From Hyalella azteca (Eukaryota; Arthropoda; Malacostraca; Amphipoda; Hyalellidae), in the NCBI RefSeq assembly GCF_000764305.2, contig NW_025935977.1, forward strand, positions 62,001 to 126,000: a stretch of DNA of 64,000 bases, given 5' to 3'. Both the position numbers and the translations under genes were made by a program. Below, one piece after another: positions 25,601 to 38,153 of this stretch (position 1 is its first letter; each line of letters begins with the position of its first letter). The notes beneath the pieces are model-generated. The model was not told where the DNA came from. It saw only the letters and a list, made by a program, of their open reading frames with translations, and did not search any database.

Positions 25601-28600
25601 CAATTAATTAAAAAATTATATTAATAAATTAAAGCACTAATTAATAGATATTAATAATACTATTAATAGTTAACTATACACGTTACTAGAAGAATTTCAA
25701 TAAAATATACAAGGTACAATCGCCACACACGGGAAATGATTTCCACCACAAAATCTGTTAATATTTTCTGTTCACATTAGTGAAGGTTTGCGTGCTGACA
25801 GAAGGACGCTGTAACTACCCTGTTCGAGCACGTGTCCACAATATTTATCGTACGGAAAAGAGGGGAGGGACTAAAAACGACTTCCTTAAATCTTTTAGAT
25901 ATAATTTTAAAAACGAAAAATTTGAATTTTCTTCATGCTTCGAAAGGAAGTCCAATATAAATTTTATCTAGAACATATGGTTTAACGCCGGGAACAACGA
26001 AATAAATATGGCCAGAGAAGTTAATGGTTAGTAAATTATTTTTTATAGGTAGGTACTGATAATTTATGATTCATATTCGATGTAAAATTCTAGGGGTAGT
26101 AACATTCCAATGTAGTAGTATGAGGGTAACGATATTCTCAAACGATATTGTGTAGGTAATAATAGTTATTAATAACATCAAGATATAAAATAAATAATAT
26201 CAAATATCATAATTAAATAATATCAAGATATTAAATATTTATATAATATCAAGATATTAAAAAATGTGTGGAATCGTATTTTACAGCCAAGGATTTCCCT
26301 ACAAATATGATATACTTATAACTTATTTCTCACCAGTCCAAATATTTCAGGATTTCTATCCAAAAAGTACGGAATGCAGCACTCACTTCCGGAGTTGACC
26401 ATGGAGACGATGATGGAGGTTGATGTGGACGATGACTGCACCAGCACCGTAACCATGATACCAATCATGAGACCAACAATGGGGTTATTGATGTACTTAT
26501 TCTGTAGCACCGCACCTGAAACAAGATTATCCCATGTCACTCATGAATACTTAATGATCCAAGTAGCAGGATCTAATCATGTCACTCATGTCACTCATGA
26601 ACAAAGCACCGCACCTGAAACAAGATTATCCCATGTCACTCATGAATAATTAACAAACTATTATATTGAACTCACCATGTTCACCATGTTTGAACACCCA
26701 CCATACAAGTAGCAGTTTGGATGGAATTAATATTCATAGACGATGTGTATTGAATATACTCTTGCTGGCTCAGGTGACGATCGTGAATAATTAATAAACT
26801 ATTACATTGAACTCACCATGTTTGAACAGTAGCAGTTTGGATGGAATTAGCCATACAAGTAGCAGTTTGGATGGAATTAATATTCATTGACGATGTGAAT
26901 TGCATGAATATAATCTTGCGGGCTCAGGTGACGATCGTGAATAATTAATAAACTATTATATTGACCCACCCACCATTATATTGACCCACCCACCATGTTC
27001 ACTCAGGTCAGAGAAACGAGGCAGACTTTGTGCAAATAATGCAGTACTTTTTCTCGTGCGAGGGCCATTTGACCAAATTTGGCCCGACAAAAGAACGTAT
27101 CATTGCTACGTGCAAAAAAAAATGAGACGCTTTTTGGACAATCGAATCCATTAATTTTTTTAATGTGAGTTATGAACACAAGCTTCGGTTAACATGTGTT
27201 TCAATTTCTGATAATATGGTAAGCTTTCTGAATGCTTGGTGATAAACAGCAGCAGGTAAGCAAGCTGAAATTTGCACGAATTATTCATATTCGTGAATTT
27301 TATTTAGTACATGAAAAGATCCCCACAATTTTACCAGGCGACAGACGGTTCGCAAAAAAACGCTAAACCTACAGCTTGATGATGAAACCGATAACTTAAA
27401 TGGAAGAAACTCTTGTCTCTCAACATGATTATCGATAAAAATATCCAATGATGGATAGACTTGGTGAAATTTCGCATTTGTATAAAAGGCGCGGTGAACA
27501 TAAAACCTTACACGTGACTCAAAACCCGCGAAATTTCGACATTCACTGATCGTTCAGTTGTCAAAAAAAAATTTTACTGATAACAGATTCAACGATTGAC
27601 GGAATTCGTTAATTTACGAAATACAAAAATGAATATTTAGAGTTTAGCATCATAAATTAAAGACATAACTTGAATGCATAAAGCAATTCAAAAAAACGTT
27701 TACTTAGAGACGATTTAACCATGTGAGAGATTGATTTTACTCAGTAAACGTAGAATTTTTCGTATAAATTGATAAATTACCCGTGGTTTTGCCAGCAAGG
27801 AGTCGAAACGAAGTGGACAAGAAGTTCAGCGAGCAGATGAAGAAGTAGAGCAGCCCGAACACCATCACCAACTTCATCATCACCACGCACACTGATAACA
27901 TCTTACGGCCCACGGGTAAATCTGAAACAGATAAAGGTAATAATTCGGAAACTCTAATGATGATTATGTTTATGCCTCACCTCTCAATTGACTTGGTAAA
28001 ATAATTTAATAACATGTATTCAATTTTATCTAAAAGGTTTAATAAGTTGTTAATAATAATGATTTATAACATAATTAGCAAAAAAAGTAATTTAAAAAGT
28101 ACCTATTAATGAATATATTATATTAAATTGATATTTATTCGAATTTAAATAAATAAATTTAAAAATTAAAGTGGGAGGGCGGTGATCACAAATGAGAAAG
28201 ACGTTTCATAAACGTACAGCCGCTCACTGTAGCGAATTGACTGTATAAATGTTTGTTTATAGATTATCCTGCCTACCATAGTTATACCAGAGCAAATAGA
28301 TCAATTATACCAACTGTCGATTATACGGGGACCCAGAGGTTACAGTTCAGAGAACCAACATTAAAGCTTTGAGTAGTGGGTTCGATCCCAGCTACCTGTG
28401 ACAATTTTGGTCAAAATCGGGAAGGTTGCCGGGCGGATAAACACAGCAAAATTGGAGCACTGAGTTGCATGTTCGAGACTCGCAAAAAGCTATGAAAAAA
28501 TTGCGACGTTCAGAATCAGCGGCAGGTCAGCATCAAAATCGGGAAGGTTGCCGGGCGGATAAACACAACAAAATTGGAGCACTGAGTTTCATGTTCGAAA

Positions 28601-28927
28601 CTCGCAACAAGCTATGAAAATCTTGCGATGTTCAGAATCAGCGGCAGTTTAGCAGACATCGCTATATATTTATATTATTTTATTTATTGTATATATATAT
28701 AATATGATATATTATATTTATAATATTGTGCCCGACGTACGTTTCCATGCACTAGAGTCCTGTGTCTCCTGTAGAGGGGCGATGGCCCAGGGATCGTGGG
28801 GCTGCTCTTCCTGAGGGGACACGGTCAGCGTGGTGGGGTAGTTGCTGCTGGGGCGCGCGGACAGCTGCACCTCCCCAGAACCTCCGTAGAACCCCAAGTT
28901 CGATTCCCCAACCACAGCAAGTTGCCC
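19211..28927 (-). CDS. SLC34-type sodium/phosphate cotransporter (NaPi-II), partial, one exon apparently lost
   Basis: Recognised exons on the minus strand: 28927-28741, 27921-27781, 26515-26387, 25503-25418, 24845-24740, about 23617-23556, 22753-22595, 21901-21814, 20358-20234, 20021-19832 and 19635-19211 (TGA). Phases agree throughout. The family moves phosphate with sodium across the plasma membrane. Markers are [10 protein letters not shown] near the N terminus, [10 protein letters not shown] (first QSSS motif), [44 protein letters not shown], a Cys-bearing extracellular loop, [45 protein letters not shown] and a cytosolic tail with LPNKLRSW. Between 21814 and 20358 the exon that should carry the second QSSS motif is absent. 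The ATG exon upstream of 28927 was not found. The exon ending at 23556 has an uncertain start, and about 18 family residues before it are unaccounted for. Confidence 0.9.
20376..20541. repeat. 24-bp tandem repeat, about seven units
   Basis: Imperfect copies of CACTGTTCAAACACGCAATT plus AAAA or a variant, in the SLC34 intron. The array stops directly at the sequencing adapter. Confidence 0.85.
20542..20579. other. Nextera mate-pair junction adapter (assembly contaminant)
   Basis: Reads CTGTCTCTTATACACATCT (20542-20560) followed at once by its exact reverse complement (20561-20579). This is the Tn5 mosaic end in the head-to-head form left by Nextera mate-pair circularisation. It is not biological sequence of this genome. 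An ambiguous base follows at 20596. Confidence 0.97.
20596..20596. other. Ambiguous base N
   Basis: The only non-ACGT base I noticed in the window, 17 bases past the adapter. It marks a patched or poorly supported assembly join. Confidence 0.95.
20600..21120. repeat. About 31-bp intronic minisatellite
   Basis: Some sixteen imperfect units of GGCCTGGGTTCTAGATTATT plus GCACAGCTAGA, with decaying copies on to about 21600. Lies in the SLC34 intron where an exon is missing. Confidence 0.9.
21316..21452. mobile_element. MITE-like element with TIR CATACTTTCAAAA
   Basis: The left end CCATACTTTCAAAA pairs with the right end TTTTGAAAGTATAGG. The interior (GATTGGTGGATTTTGCTCC and CCAATGATTGGCTGATGAAC) recurs in reverse orientation at about 49650-49745, and a diverged relative sits at 35181-35350. 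Confidence 0.7.
21905..22025. repeat. Short tandem repeat, about 21 bp (ATATCATCATTATCTCATATC)n
   Basis: About five units immediately inside the SLC34 intron that ends at 21901 on the minus strand. Confidence 0.8.
23420..23560. repeat. SINE tail plus 56-bp tandem duplication covering an SLC34 donor
   Basis: A SINE 3' tail (about 23420-23465, ending in ATTCTATTCTA) is followed by two copies of a 56-bp unit (about 23449-23504 and 23505-23560). Each copy contains the exon-intron junction read on the minus strand as TTCAG|GTACAGAATTC. The duplicated unit includes part of the SINE tail, so the duplication post-dates the insertion. Confidence 0.75.
23556..23617 (-). CDS. SLC34 exon [11 protein letters not shown], start uncertain
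   Basis: Encodes [20 protein letters not shown] and ends at ATTCAG|GTACAG. The start at 23617 uses a weak acceptor (CAAGATAG) but gives the right phase after the preceding exon. The frame also stays open further upstream through TNDWSKIA. The donor junction is duplicated 56 bases downstream. Confidence 0.7.
23732..24170. repeat. Two-copy duplication, about 225 bp
   Basis: The block from AGCTATAACAAAT through CAATCCATATGTACA to TTGCTACCGTAATGCCGGGA occurs at about 23732-23928 and about 23957-24170 with some divergence, in an SLC34 intron. Confidence 0.75.
24365..24760. repeat. 93-bp tandem repeat, four units, carrying a splice donor
   Basis: Units share TTTTTTCAAGCAAACGCTGC, AACACTAAGCC and GTAATTTACCAGAGATGATC. 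The rightmost unit merges into the coding exon 24740-24845. Confidence 0.9.
24740..24845 (-). CDS. SLC34 exon [18 protein letters not shown], with donor duplicated in tandem
   Basis: 35 codons plus one base, from MGDRDVF to VEIIS, then donor CTCTG|GTAAAT. The exon end and the start of the intron are repeated three more times downstream, with matching junctions at 24647, 24553 and 24460 (spacing 93-94). The reading frame stays open through the first repeat copies. Confidence 0.9.
24870..25048. repeat. Two-copy tandem duplication, about 93 bp
   Basis: The segment from TTAGTTTGAAAGGCGACATT to TGCACATTTCYTATCTATTT is present twice (from about 24869 and from about 24962), in an SLC34 intron. Confidence 0.8.
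26387..26515 (-). CDS. SLC34 exon with first QSSS motif
   Basis: Encodes [18 protein letters not shown] and then [20 protein letters not shown], the first of the two inverted QSSS repeats that form the substrate site in this family. The donor is GGAA|GTGAGT. Its acceptor is duplicated upstream: the junction and about nine exon bases recur about 99 bases away at 26606-26647. Confidence 0.9.
26507..26960. repeat. Complex duplications next to the SLC34 QSSS exon
   Basis: About 41 bp spanning the acceptor (26507-26547) recurs at 26606-26647. A second unit of about 150 bp (CAAGTAGCAGTTTGGATGGA to CAGGTGACGATCGTGAATAA) is present twice between about 26650 and 26960. Confidence 0.8.
28330..28655 (+). 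mobile_element. tRNA-derived SINE with internally duplicated body
   Basis: A box-B-like GGTTCGATCCC sits at about 28379, preceded by a GGTTACAGTTCAGAG segment shared with the copy at 54797. The body from CAAAATCGGGAAGGTTGCCG to GAATCAGCGGCAG occurs twice in tandem (about 28412-28527 and 28534-28647). The head has lost most of the A box. Confidence 0.75.
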
Positions 28928-31900
28928 CTGAAACAAAAGATTTTAATAATTGTTATTAATAATAATTTGTATTATTATTATTTCTACGCAAAGCCAGTAA
29001 TTTAATAACTTCATTGGATTATGGAAATAAGGGAGAAAGAATGTTATTTTATAAGTAAGTTCTCGCAAATCATCCAAAAAGTTTAGATGATCTCACATAA
29101 CATAAGCCGAGTAATAATTATATATAATTAATTCCAAGAAATTTATTTTTGTTCAGAAATCCTACTGTAATCTTTATAATATTACATATAAAAAAGCTTT
29201 TACTATAATGATCTTATACAAACTATTCCGTCAAGAAAAGTGACATAGTTACTGAAGTCGAAGACGCGAAAATAAATAAATTTAAAACACAAAATGCAAT
29301 TGTTAGAGTTTACGATATTTTGAAAACTCTATAGGATATCAGCGTCCTATATTTATTCAGATTGCGATGTTGCGGCAATCTCGTAAAAATTAACAAAAAA
29401 ACTGCACAAGTTGCTGACCCGTTTATACCTCCATCATTAATTCTGAGGACTACAACTATTCCATTGTTAGAGATTTGTGGCCAAAAAAAAACAAGATATT
29501 GGCATCAGATGGCAATGTAGTTATACATGTTTGTGATAAATTTCTGAGAACTTGATTCTTCTTGAATTTTGCTTACCATTTCGATAACTTTATCTTGTAT
29601 GTAAAGGTTTAGCACTCACGCCTGACTTCATAAGATTATTTAAAAAAGGCCTCCCACACTCACCATTCCAACAAAAAGGAATTAATTTTATTAATTAAAA
29701 ACAGGGAATGGTTTCATGTCAATGATCAGGGCCCCGACCTTAACGCTTCTGATGGTGGCCATAAGATAATTATTAAGGTTCATAAGATCATCATTGGTCA
29801 CTTCATGCATCAGTTCTCATGAATTTGCGTATTATAATTATTGGGTATCCTAGTGTAGCTATTAGTGCTACCTTGGCCTTTAAGAACGACCTGAAGTTAC
29901 TCTGCGGGTCACAGCTTCTGCACAATCTAAGTGAAGGTGGCCCGCATTTTCGATCTACTTTTTCGCCCTTTACCCATCTGTGCATGTCTATAAATAAATC
30001 CAGGTCGCGAGCCCGCAATCGAAAAAAATATGTTGCATATGCCACAAATATTTGTAAATATTTTTTTAAATATTTATTTTATTTCAAGAAGTTCTTGTAA
30101 ACAAATATTTTTTAATATTTATTCTTTATGTCAAGAACTAAAAGTTTTTCAAAACGATTACGGTACTAACCAGGAATAAAATGAAATTGTATATGACTCA
30201 TTTATGAACTAAAATAAACATGGCTTGCTTCATTTATTCGTTGAAAAGAGGAGGCTAACGTGAATCAATATTTCAACACAAAAAAATATTCACTGCGTAT
30301 AAGAGAAACCAATACACGATACTTTTTCATTTAAATTCTAAATCATCTGTAATCTAAGTAATTTGTTCAATAACATTCAATAAAAAATATTGTTGAAAAC
30401 AGAATGAATGTCACGCATGACGCATAGTACGTGGACTGATTGCAAACAAGCACCCAAACGTCAACATTCCCATTAGTATTAACCTTTAGAATACTGCAAG
30501 CTTTCACATGTAAGAAAGCAGAGTTTTACCAATTAAAAATTAATTATCTTCTCTTTATCCAACCGCAATTTACAAAATCATTTAAAACGCAATAATCATG
30601 GCATTGCAGACTCACAATCAGGCAGTCACGGGCCATCGTGCGATACGCCTGAGACTTAAAGCAATTGAGCTGCTACATCGCACGCACTTAACGCAAGTTA
30701 ATAACATTGCCTAATTCATGCAAATTGCCGGAAGTTTCTGTCTTATTTGCATAGCGTAGAAACGCTTTACAGAAGCGATACCGAGGAACTTAAAATTATT
30801 AACGATCTTAATCCTCTTGCGACGGCAGCAGGTTTTTAGGAGCAGAGTTAACCTTTACCGAAGAAACCTTAACACGAGCAATCGACACACCCCTGGAATG
30901 TACTTCTTATTTGATAGCATTCTTTTCTTCCTTTAGTACTCTCACTAAAACTCGTGATGAGTATGTGTAAACGTCTCATCATCCACACAGTTAGGTCAAC
31001 TAAGGCATGGATGTTGAATATTACATTCAAGTGGTCGAGCATCCATGAGTACTTGAATATAATTTGAATCATGAAGACATAATTTGAATCATGAAGACAT
31101 CAACATGCAGGAGGTTGCCCAAACAGCACTTCATTTGGTATTCAACTAAGCTCTCTCTTTTGGACGCCTACATAGAAATTAGCCGAGCAAATAGTGGGTT
31201 TCAAGATTGTGTTTAAGCACCTAAGATATTTGAAAGGAAAATGACTTTAATGATTTCGTATTTAAAAAAAATGAAGCAGCTGAATTTCACCAGGCAACTC
31301 GTGTGCAGAAGGAAAAATCAAGGAACAAAATGAAAATTAAAATATAAAAATGAAGGAAATCTCGAACTAGATAATTGCTTCTCTTTAGGTTTGACAGTTT
31401 CTTACAATAAGTCTACAGTTTTATCCAATACATGGCTTTCCTGCAGAGAGAGAAGAATGCAACGTCAAGTCGGATGGTTTAAAAAACAAAGCTCAGTTAC
31501 AGTACACACACCGTCAACACTCCGTGCCTTTCCAGTTAAAATATATGGTAATTGTAAACGAAATTCGTGGAATAATCATACAAAAATATAATAACATACC
31601 TTCAAGATTCATAGAAAACCAGTACCTCGGTGATGGAAAACTAATATTTGTGTGAATGCTTGACAAACAAGAAAGTTTAAAGTTCATCAACTTCAACACT
31701 TGGTCAACCGAAATGTTGACCTACGATGACCTACGATCAGGTCAAGCATTGCAACTGCAAGAGTCTCAATATATCTCGACGCGTTTAATGAAATGCAGAA
31801 ATGCAAGCGGTGGGAGACATATATATTATATATAAATTTTGAATGTCAAGCGTCACACTAGCGAATACAACTATTTGTTCAGTGGCCAATTTATAAAAAA

Positions 31901-32470
31901 AATCACCGGGATATAAAATTGTTATTTATAAACCTAGAGCTCGAAATTAGTATTTCACAAGGATGTCGCAGACGTATAAATTGTTTCGTCTCAGATACTG
32001 AATAAAATAAGGAAATACTTCGATGCGAGTTCACAAACCTAACATACACGCAAATTAAATGGTCTTGCCGGTTAAAAAAAATTTTCTTTTTATATAACTG
32101 AAGCAAATTTGCTGCACCCATTCTACATGCAACTGACACTAAAGTAAACGCGACAATGGATGCAAACGATAATAACGCATTAACCACCTAACTATCTGCT
32201 ATTCAGCGTTCTGATGCAGGGTCATTACTAGTCAAATTCTTAACATCTTGAAATTTATTTCCATCCTTAAAAGCATCCTCAACAACGTGAAGATTATTTC
32301 CATCTTTCGATGCATCACATTTCCCTAGCTCGGCAAAATTTCCGGCGTCTCCGAACATTTGGCATGAGGTTATTTCACGTTCACAGGCCACGTGTCCTCA
32401 ATGAATCGGCCGATGGCAGTTTTGCGTGTTTAATTACACCCTTATGACCTTATGATGAGTTCGGGACTTC
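28928..32470. other. SLC34 upstream region, no recognised exon
   Basis: AT-rich. The SLC34 first exon and promoter should lie here or further right but were not identified. A 62-codon frame with an ATG at 32391-32203 (-), containing an internal KDGN repeat, has no splice support or similarity that I recognise. A 21-bp unit (CATAATTTGAATCATGAAGA) is repeated at about 31055-31098. Confidence 0.4.
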
Positions 32471-32640
32471 CTAGTCCCCGGTCACGCTGATGCGCCGCCT
32501 TCGTCGTCCTCCGGCCGTCTCCGAGTCGTCGTCGGATGTAACGTTGGACGTGTTCCGTCTATTTGCCCTCCTTTGGGCCAGAAGGTCACCCAGTCCATAC
32601 CAAGAAGCGGTACAATAATCCCTTTTCTTCTTCAACGTAC
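32471..32640 (-). CDS. Unidentified terminal coding exon with basic C terminus
   Basis: A GC-richer island in AT-rich DNA, open on the minus strand from about 32640 to TAG at 32471-32473. It reads KKKRDYCTASWYGLGDLLAQ, then RRANRRNTSNVTSDDDSE, then TAGGRRRRRISVTGD and stop. The basic/acidic alternation and the RRRRRIS site look like a regulatory tail. I do not recognise the family. The acceptor is unclear (a GTTGAAG is nearest). The opposite strand is also open here, so strand choice rests on the composition and the clean stop. Confidence 0.4.
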
Positions 32641-35180
32641 GTTAATGATGGTAACCTTCATCTAATTTTCTAATGCAATATCCACGACTAAATTGTCCAT
32701 CAGACTACATTTTCGTCCATTAGGGCACTGGAAGAATTAATTTTTATTCCTGTGTAAGCTATCCAGCCAAGGCCAAGGTTCGATCATGGCCGGTGAATAA
32801 TGAATGATTCACGGAAGTGCAGGCGACTGTCAACAAAGACACTAATGGAGCAAAAGTACCCTTTTAAAAACGGCCTTCGTGCCTCTTTCCCAACCCTCCC
32901 GCACGGTTATTTATTACTTTATTACTCATGGAAGCCTCTGGCATTATCATTGTACTAACCATCACTGGCAACTCCGGGTGTCATAAACAATACAATTGCA
33001 GAAAGGTAAACTATAATTAGACCTTATTGAGAACCAACGCATTAACTTACACGTCATGGCTCCAACTCCTCAAGATAAATTTTACGCTAATAACCTATGG
33101 TTTCTTTTGCAATTATACTGCCGGCAACTTAATTAAAGCCATCGTCTTGACGTTCAATCCCACGCCAGTGAACAACTCTATTATGGCGAAGTAAAGTACC
33201 TACGTAAGGAAATTATTACGTATAAGAAAGAATTGACTACAAACTTCCATTGACTGCACATCGATTGTACTCGATTGTAGTCATAGGCAACGGCATGAAA
33301 GTCCACGTGCTATCGAGCTGATGTCATTTGATTGCAGGCTACTGCTAGTTTAAAAGAATAATCAAATACAGGGTTACGCTACAAGATAATTGCCATTGTT
33401 CGGATTGAGAATCGATTTTATTAGCAATGTCTTTTCATGGGTGTCGTGAATTTAAGCCAAATGATTATTCTCAAGTGGCGCACAGTTCAGTAGTTAAGCA
33501 AACTTGATCAATGATGCATCGATCAGATAAATTCCGTTACCGAGGCATGTACCAGCTACCCACTTTGGACCACTGTTTTTTAACACAGTATAACGCACAG
33601 TAAACGCCATCATTAATAGTAAAAAATCTTTTACTGTTCCAGTTGAACGTTTACTATAAAGAATATTCACAGCCTAATTTTCATAGACTTGACAAATTAT
33701 ATTATGAAGAACAAGATACAACAAAAATACTAAAACCCGCAATATTCCTTGGTGGGATTAAAATTATTTCGTGTCTTCGCGTCCACACGAGAGAAATGTC
33801 AGTCTAGAAATTAAGTAAATAGGATAAATATTTCATATAATATCCTTTCCAAGCATACTGAGTAATATTTTGCTTAAGATAATGTAAGCGCGCAAAACAA
33901 TCAAAATAAGCTAAAAATTTCTTATTTCAACATTTTCTCTTACAGAAACTCAGTAGAGTAAAAAAACCTGTACGGTGTAGCATAGGGGGGATCGAGGGGG
34001 GGCAGACTTCATTACTATCAGACAAAATGCCCATCATATCTGAACAACTTATTTTTCACCTAAAAAAACAAATCCCATACAACGAAACGATAGAAAATTA
34101 CAAAAATTCTAAAAATAGTGTTCCCAAGAACTTAAGGAAAGACTATTTAGAATGAGACAAGCACTAAAATTAGTCACGACTCGGTCTGTGGCAAGCAGCT
34201 CCACGTTTTTATCGTGATCATAAAACTGAAGACGGACAATCTTCCAAGGACGTGAAAGGAACTTTATATTTCTTCAACAATAATCTTCTTTAATCTTCTT
34301 GATATTTTTTCAGCAGACTTGATATTTCCTTAGAACAAAGCCTCTATATACGTTTCTGTCTTTGTTTACTTCTTCCATACCTTAACCTCGTGTAAACGCG
34401 TCGAAAATACGTAAATGATTAAACAAATTATTAAAATGATGTATAATTATATGCCTGATTACATAACACAAAAACAATTATATGATAGGATTGTAACGCT
34501 GCTTGGTGACAATATTTTTATTTGATCATATAAATAGTAATTTATTTAATTTACGCACACGCATTGTTAATTAAACTTCCTCTAAAACAAATATTGTTCG
34601 TATTTGCGAAAAAAAATAATAAAACGTACAATAAATAAAATGACTCAGTACGAAACTAATTTTTCCTCCACACAATATAAGTATCTTATTCTAAAATAAA
34701 CGATAGTTTGGCGATTCTTTGCTTTACGGTGAACAAATGTTCCATGGCAAAATGGCATCACGGCGTTCTATTTCGTTGTCTTCCGACAACATATAAGTGA
34801 TATAACTCGTATCAAGACTTCTCCATACGAATAGCATTGCTCAACGGTTGACTTATCCGTAAACAAAGAGTCGACTCTATCTACTAAACTGCAGACATAA
34901 GATTGATGGCCTGTACGTACAAAAAACATTGACTATGGTTAATGTTACCATGGACAAAAGAGGTAACGCATAAAACCAGCAATTAATATCTCAGGGAAGA
35001 GACGATGTCCACTGATGTATCCTCGTGATCGAAGGACAAGTGTCGTGATGCCGCTAACCGCCCCAACACAAAGCCGAAGTTTTTTTTTAGATAAAACTGG
35101 AGGCTCGAAACGCCCGGCATGCGGAATTCGTGGGAAGACAACACTGAGTATTTGTAGAGAGATGGATGCTTAGCAACCTG

Positions 35181-35350
35181 CAGAGGCCGTACTATCAAAA
35201 CTCGCTTCAGTACAAGAAGCAGTCACAGTACACGTAGACGCCGATTTCTTGTCTGTGATTGGCCTGCTTAGCTTGCATAGCATCAGTGATTGGTTGACGA
35301 AGTTACGAATAGTAGTTACTCAACTATTTTCGATAGTACGACCTCTGGCC
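35181..35350. mobile_element. MITE-like element, diverged relative of 21316-21452
   Basis: Ends GCAGAGGCCGTACTATCAAA and (inverted) CGATAGTACGACCTCTGGC form imperfect terminal inverted repeats of about 18-20 bp. The interior contains GTGATTGGCCTGCTT and GTGATTGGTTGACGAAGTTA, which resemble the GATTGG blocks of the other copies. Confidence 0.6.
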
Positions 35351-35459
35351 GGGCTGCCGTTGTGATCAGGTCGAAATTTTCAATTTTATAGTCCATGGCA
35401 TATTTAAACCACACATTCAACGGGTGTTGAAGGAAAACCTCGAAGATCACTCACATTAA

Positions 35460-35507
35460 AATAGAATAGAATAGAAGTGTCGGCGTTGAAGAAATAGGCC
35501 CATAGGA
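35460..35507 (-). mobile_element. SINE 3' tail fragment, reverse orientation
   Basis: Reads AATAGAATAGAAGTGTCGGC then GTTGAAGAAATAGGCCCATA, the complement of the SINE tail at 3775. Confidence 0.55.
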
Positions 35508-38153
35508 ATTCACATTGTTTCATCATAAATCTTTAATGTATATGTCATGATAGTGCAAAACAAGTCCAAGCACAAACATTGCGCAAAAATGCATTTTCAA
35601 AGGTCGCACATATAAACGGTCATCAGAATTTTATACAGAACGAAAAGTATAGCGGTCCGTGACCTTTGAAGGCGAGTGCTACAAGTTGACCTCGGCACTG
35701 ACAACCCTCATGACCGCGAGCGGAGGTCGGGGCACGCGACGGTAAACAATTGGCATAAGGATCGATTACTTGCAATACAGTACGATTTTAGAAGTGAGGA
35801 GTACTTTCAAAATAACATGTCTGTAAGTATACCGAAATACACATAAACACTTTCTGCACCCATGAAACATACACCAATTTAGTAGGTTTGCCAATGATAA
35901 ATACCAGATCATTTGGTTTCAAGCTAAAGGTAACTGTTGAATTCTAAAGCACATATAATTCTAACTTAGCAATTTATCACTCTGTTTTCGTTATTATGAT
36001 CGTTGTAAATTATCTGCTGTCCAAGTGCAGCGGTTGTGATAAAAGAAGTTTAACGAAACAAATTCATCAACATTCACTATGATAGTCGTGAATTATCTGC
36101 ATTTAAAGAAAGTGCAGTGGATGTGAAGAAAAAAGTTTCGGCTATAATAAAGCAATCAGATCGAAAGTACGAAAGATTTACTTTCGCTGCTGAAGCTTAA
36201 CTTGTAATCGATAAGAGTGTGTTGCACATGCCTTTATTTAATGAAGCTGATTGTAGTGACAGAGTGAAATCGCCCAGTGAGTAAAATTCTTACATTTTTA
36301 TTCAACTACCGCATCATCTTCCACTTTCAAAATATCGGTAATGAAAAAGCGAAATTCCTATCAAGTTGAATAAGAAGACAATAATTTGCGGTCCAGATGG
36401 CGAAGCTGAAATCTAACAACTGCATAAACTTTCATACGCAGCATCTCGAGCTTATGACGATGAAAGTAAACTGCGCATTATTCCCCGCCGTAAACGCTAC
36501 TGTCCAGCTAGGTTCAAAAATAGCCTTAATGGAAAGTTCCACGAGTTCATCCGTATGCATCTCTTTTTACATACTAGAATCTTTAAACAAGAAAAAATAC
36601 AAAATGAACAAAAACTTGGGCCAATACGACAATAGATCCGAAAGTTACTAGTATAAACCTTAGGAAAAATTGGAACTATACCATTGATATTGCTGTTTTC
36701 ATTATTAATAAACTGAGGGAATGAATCTGCAGGTCATATTGCGTTTGCAAAGTCAATGTGACCTTGAGTCGATGGATAACGAAATGTCAAGATGTTTTTG
36801 TTTTTTTGTTGGAGCTGCAGGGAATGAAAAGTTTAAATTAAAAAATGTCTGCTTCAAAATTTCGGAGGAAAATTTACATGAAAATGTCGAAAATGCATGA
36901 ACCTAACTCGATATTGCCCTTTTCGGTTCAACAGAACATAAATTTGTTTCCAAGAAGTATACATTTGAGCCTCTGCAAGGCTTTGCTTAACGGTATTCAA
37001 GTAACTCCAGCAAATAATCTCAGGTCTGGAAATCTCCTCTCAGCTTGAAAGACTTAATGTTCTGCCTCGTTTATAATATCGACAAATAAGGGAAGAAACA
37101 GTCGCCAAATTTTTTTCGTCAGACATTTTAGCATCCTTTGATTTCAACACCACTATATACTTTCAATAACTGTCGTGTTAAATGACCAGCAAAAAAAGCT
37201 CGAGTACCGTAATCAGAATGAAACAGAGCAATGAACAATTTTAGTTTATTTGACATTGAAGAATCTTATTACCAGCGAAATGCATCAAAAATGTTTGACA
37301 TCGTCAATCTGACGAAATTTCAATTTAATAAACGTAAGCGATCAAAATTGATAAGAAACTTCACTAACGTAGCAAGGAATACTAAAGTAATTATACACAA
37401 CTGAACGTTGAATGCCTGTTAATCCCAAAATAATTGAATTCATAAACTCTTCCCTGCATTTACATAAAACCAACAGCAACAATTTAACAGTTCAAATAAC
37501 AACAAAACGCTGTTACTCGCAACTAATTTGCAGATAAGGCAGCAACAAGATGCAGGGCAGTTCAACCATTACGCTGAAATCTATAATAGAAGCTATATAC
37601 CAACACCTGTGCGTGGTGCTGCGACAAAGAGCATATGTCTCGGTCAAACCGCTGCTTTGTCGAGCCAATTTTGTTCTTTCTAGTAACATTTCAACGTCAT
37701 TTAGGGATGTCAATAATCATGTATCATTTTCGAACTTACAAAGGACCCTTTATTGATGTCATACGTACACTTGTGAGCCACGTAAAAATGGGTAGATATG
37801 CTTTCACTCTATTTGCATATATTTAAATATCATGAAATCCATTTACTTCACAATTGTTGTTAAGAACATATGGCTCTGAAATGATATAAATAATAGATAA
37901 ATTCGTTGTCTTATAGCATTTAAATGTGAACCTATTGCGAACTTATATATATGTCTGAGGAAGCTTATTGGTAAAAGACCTGGAACCTCTTAATTAACCG
38001 GCTCAAAAATGGTTCTTCATAATGTTATATAAAGTAAAGTATAACACAACCTCTAATTGGACAATATGCGTAACTCACATTCTAACTTACAATAGGGTAC
38101 GTTTCAGACTTTAAGACCGTACATTTTTTATCTATATGACGTTGGTTTCTTAG

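Larger units (their letters stand above)
32641..38153. other. Unannotated AT-rich region
   Basis: Contains the MITE relative at 35181-35350, a reverse SINE tail at about 35460-35507 and scattered short open frames (for example 36397-36651 +, 84 codons) with no similarity I recognise. No supported exon. Confidence 0.4.

Noticed and set aside
32203..32391. 62-codon ATG frame (-) with KDGN repeats
   Set aside because: No similarity, no splice context and an internal repeat. It could be chance.
36397..36651. 84-codon ATG frame (+)
   Set aside because: AT-driven codon use and no recognised motif or splice partner.
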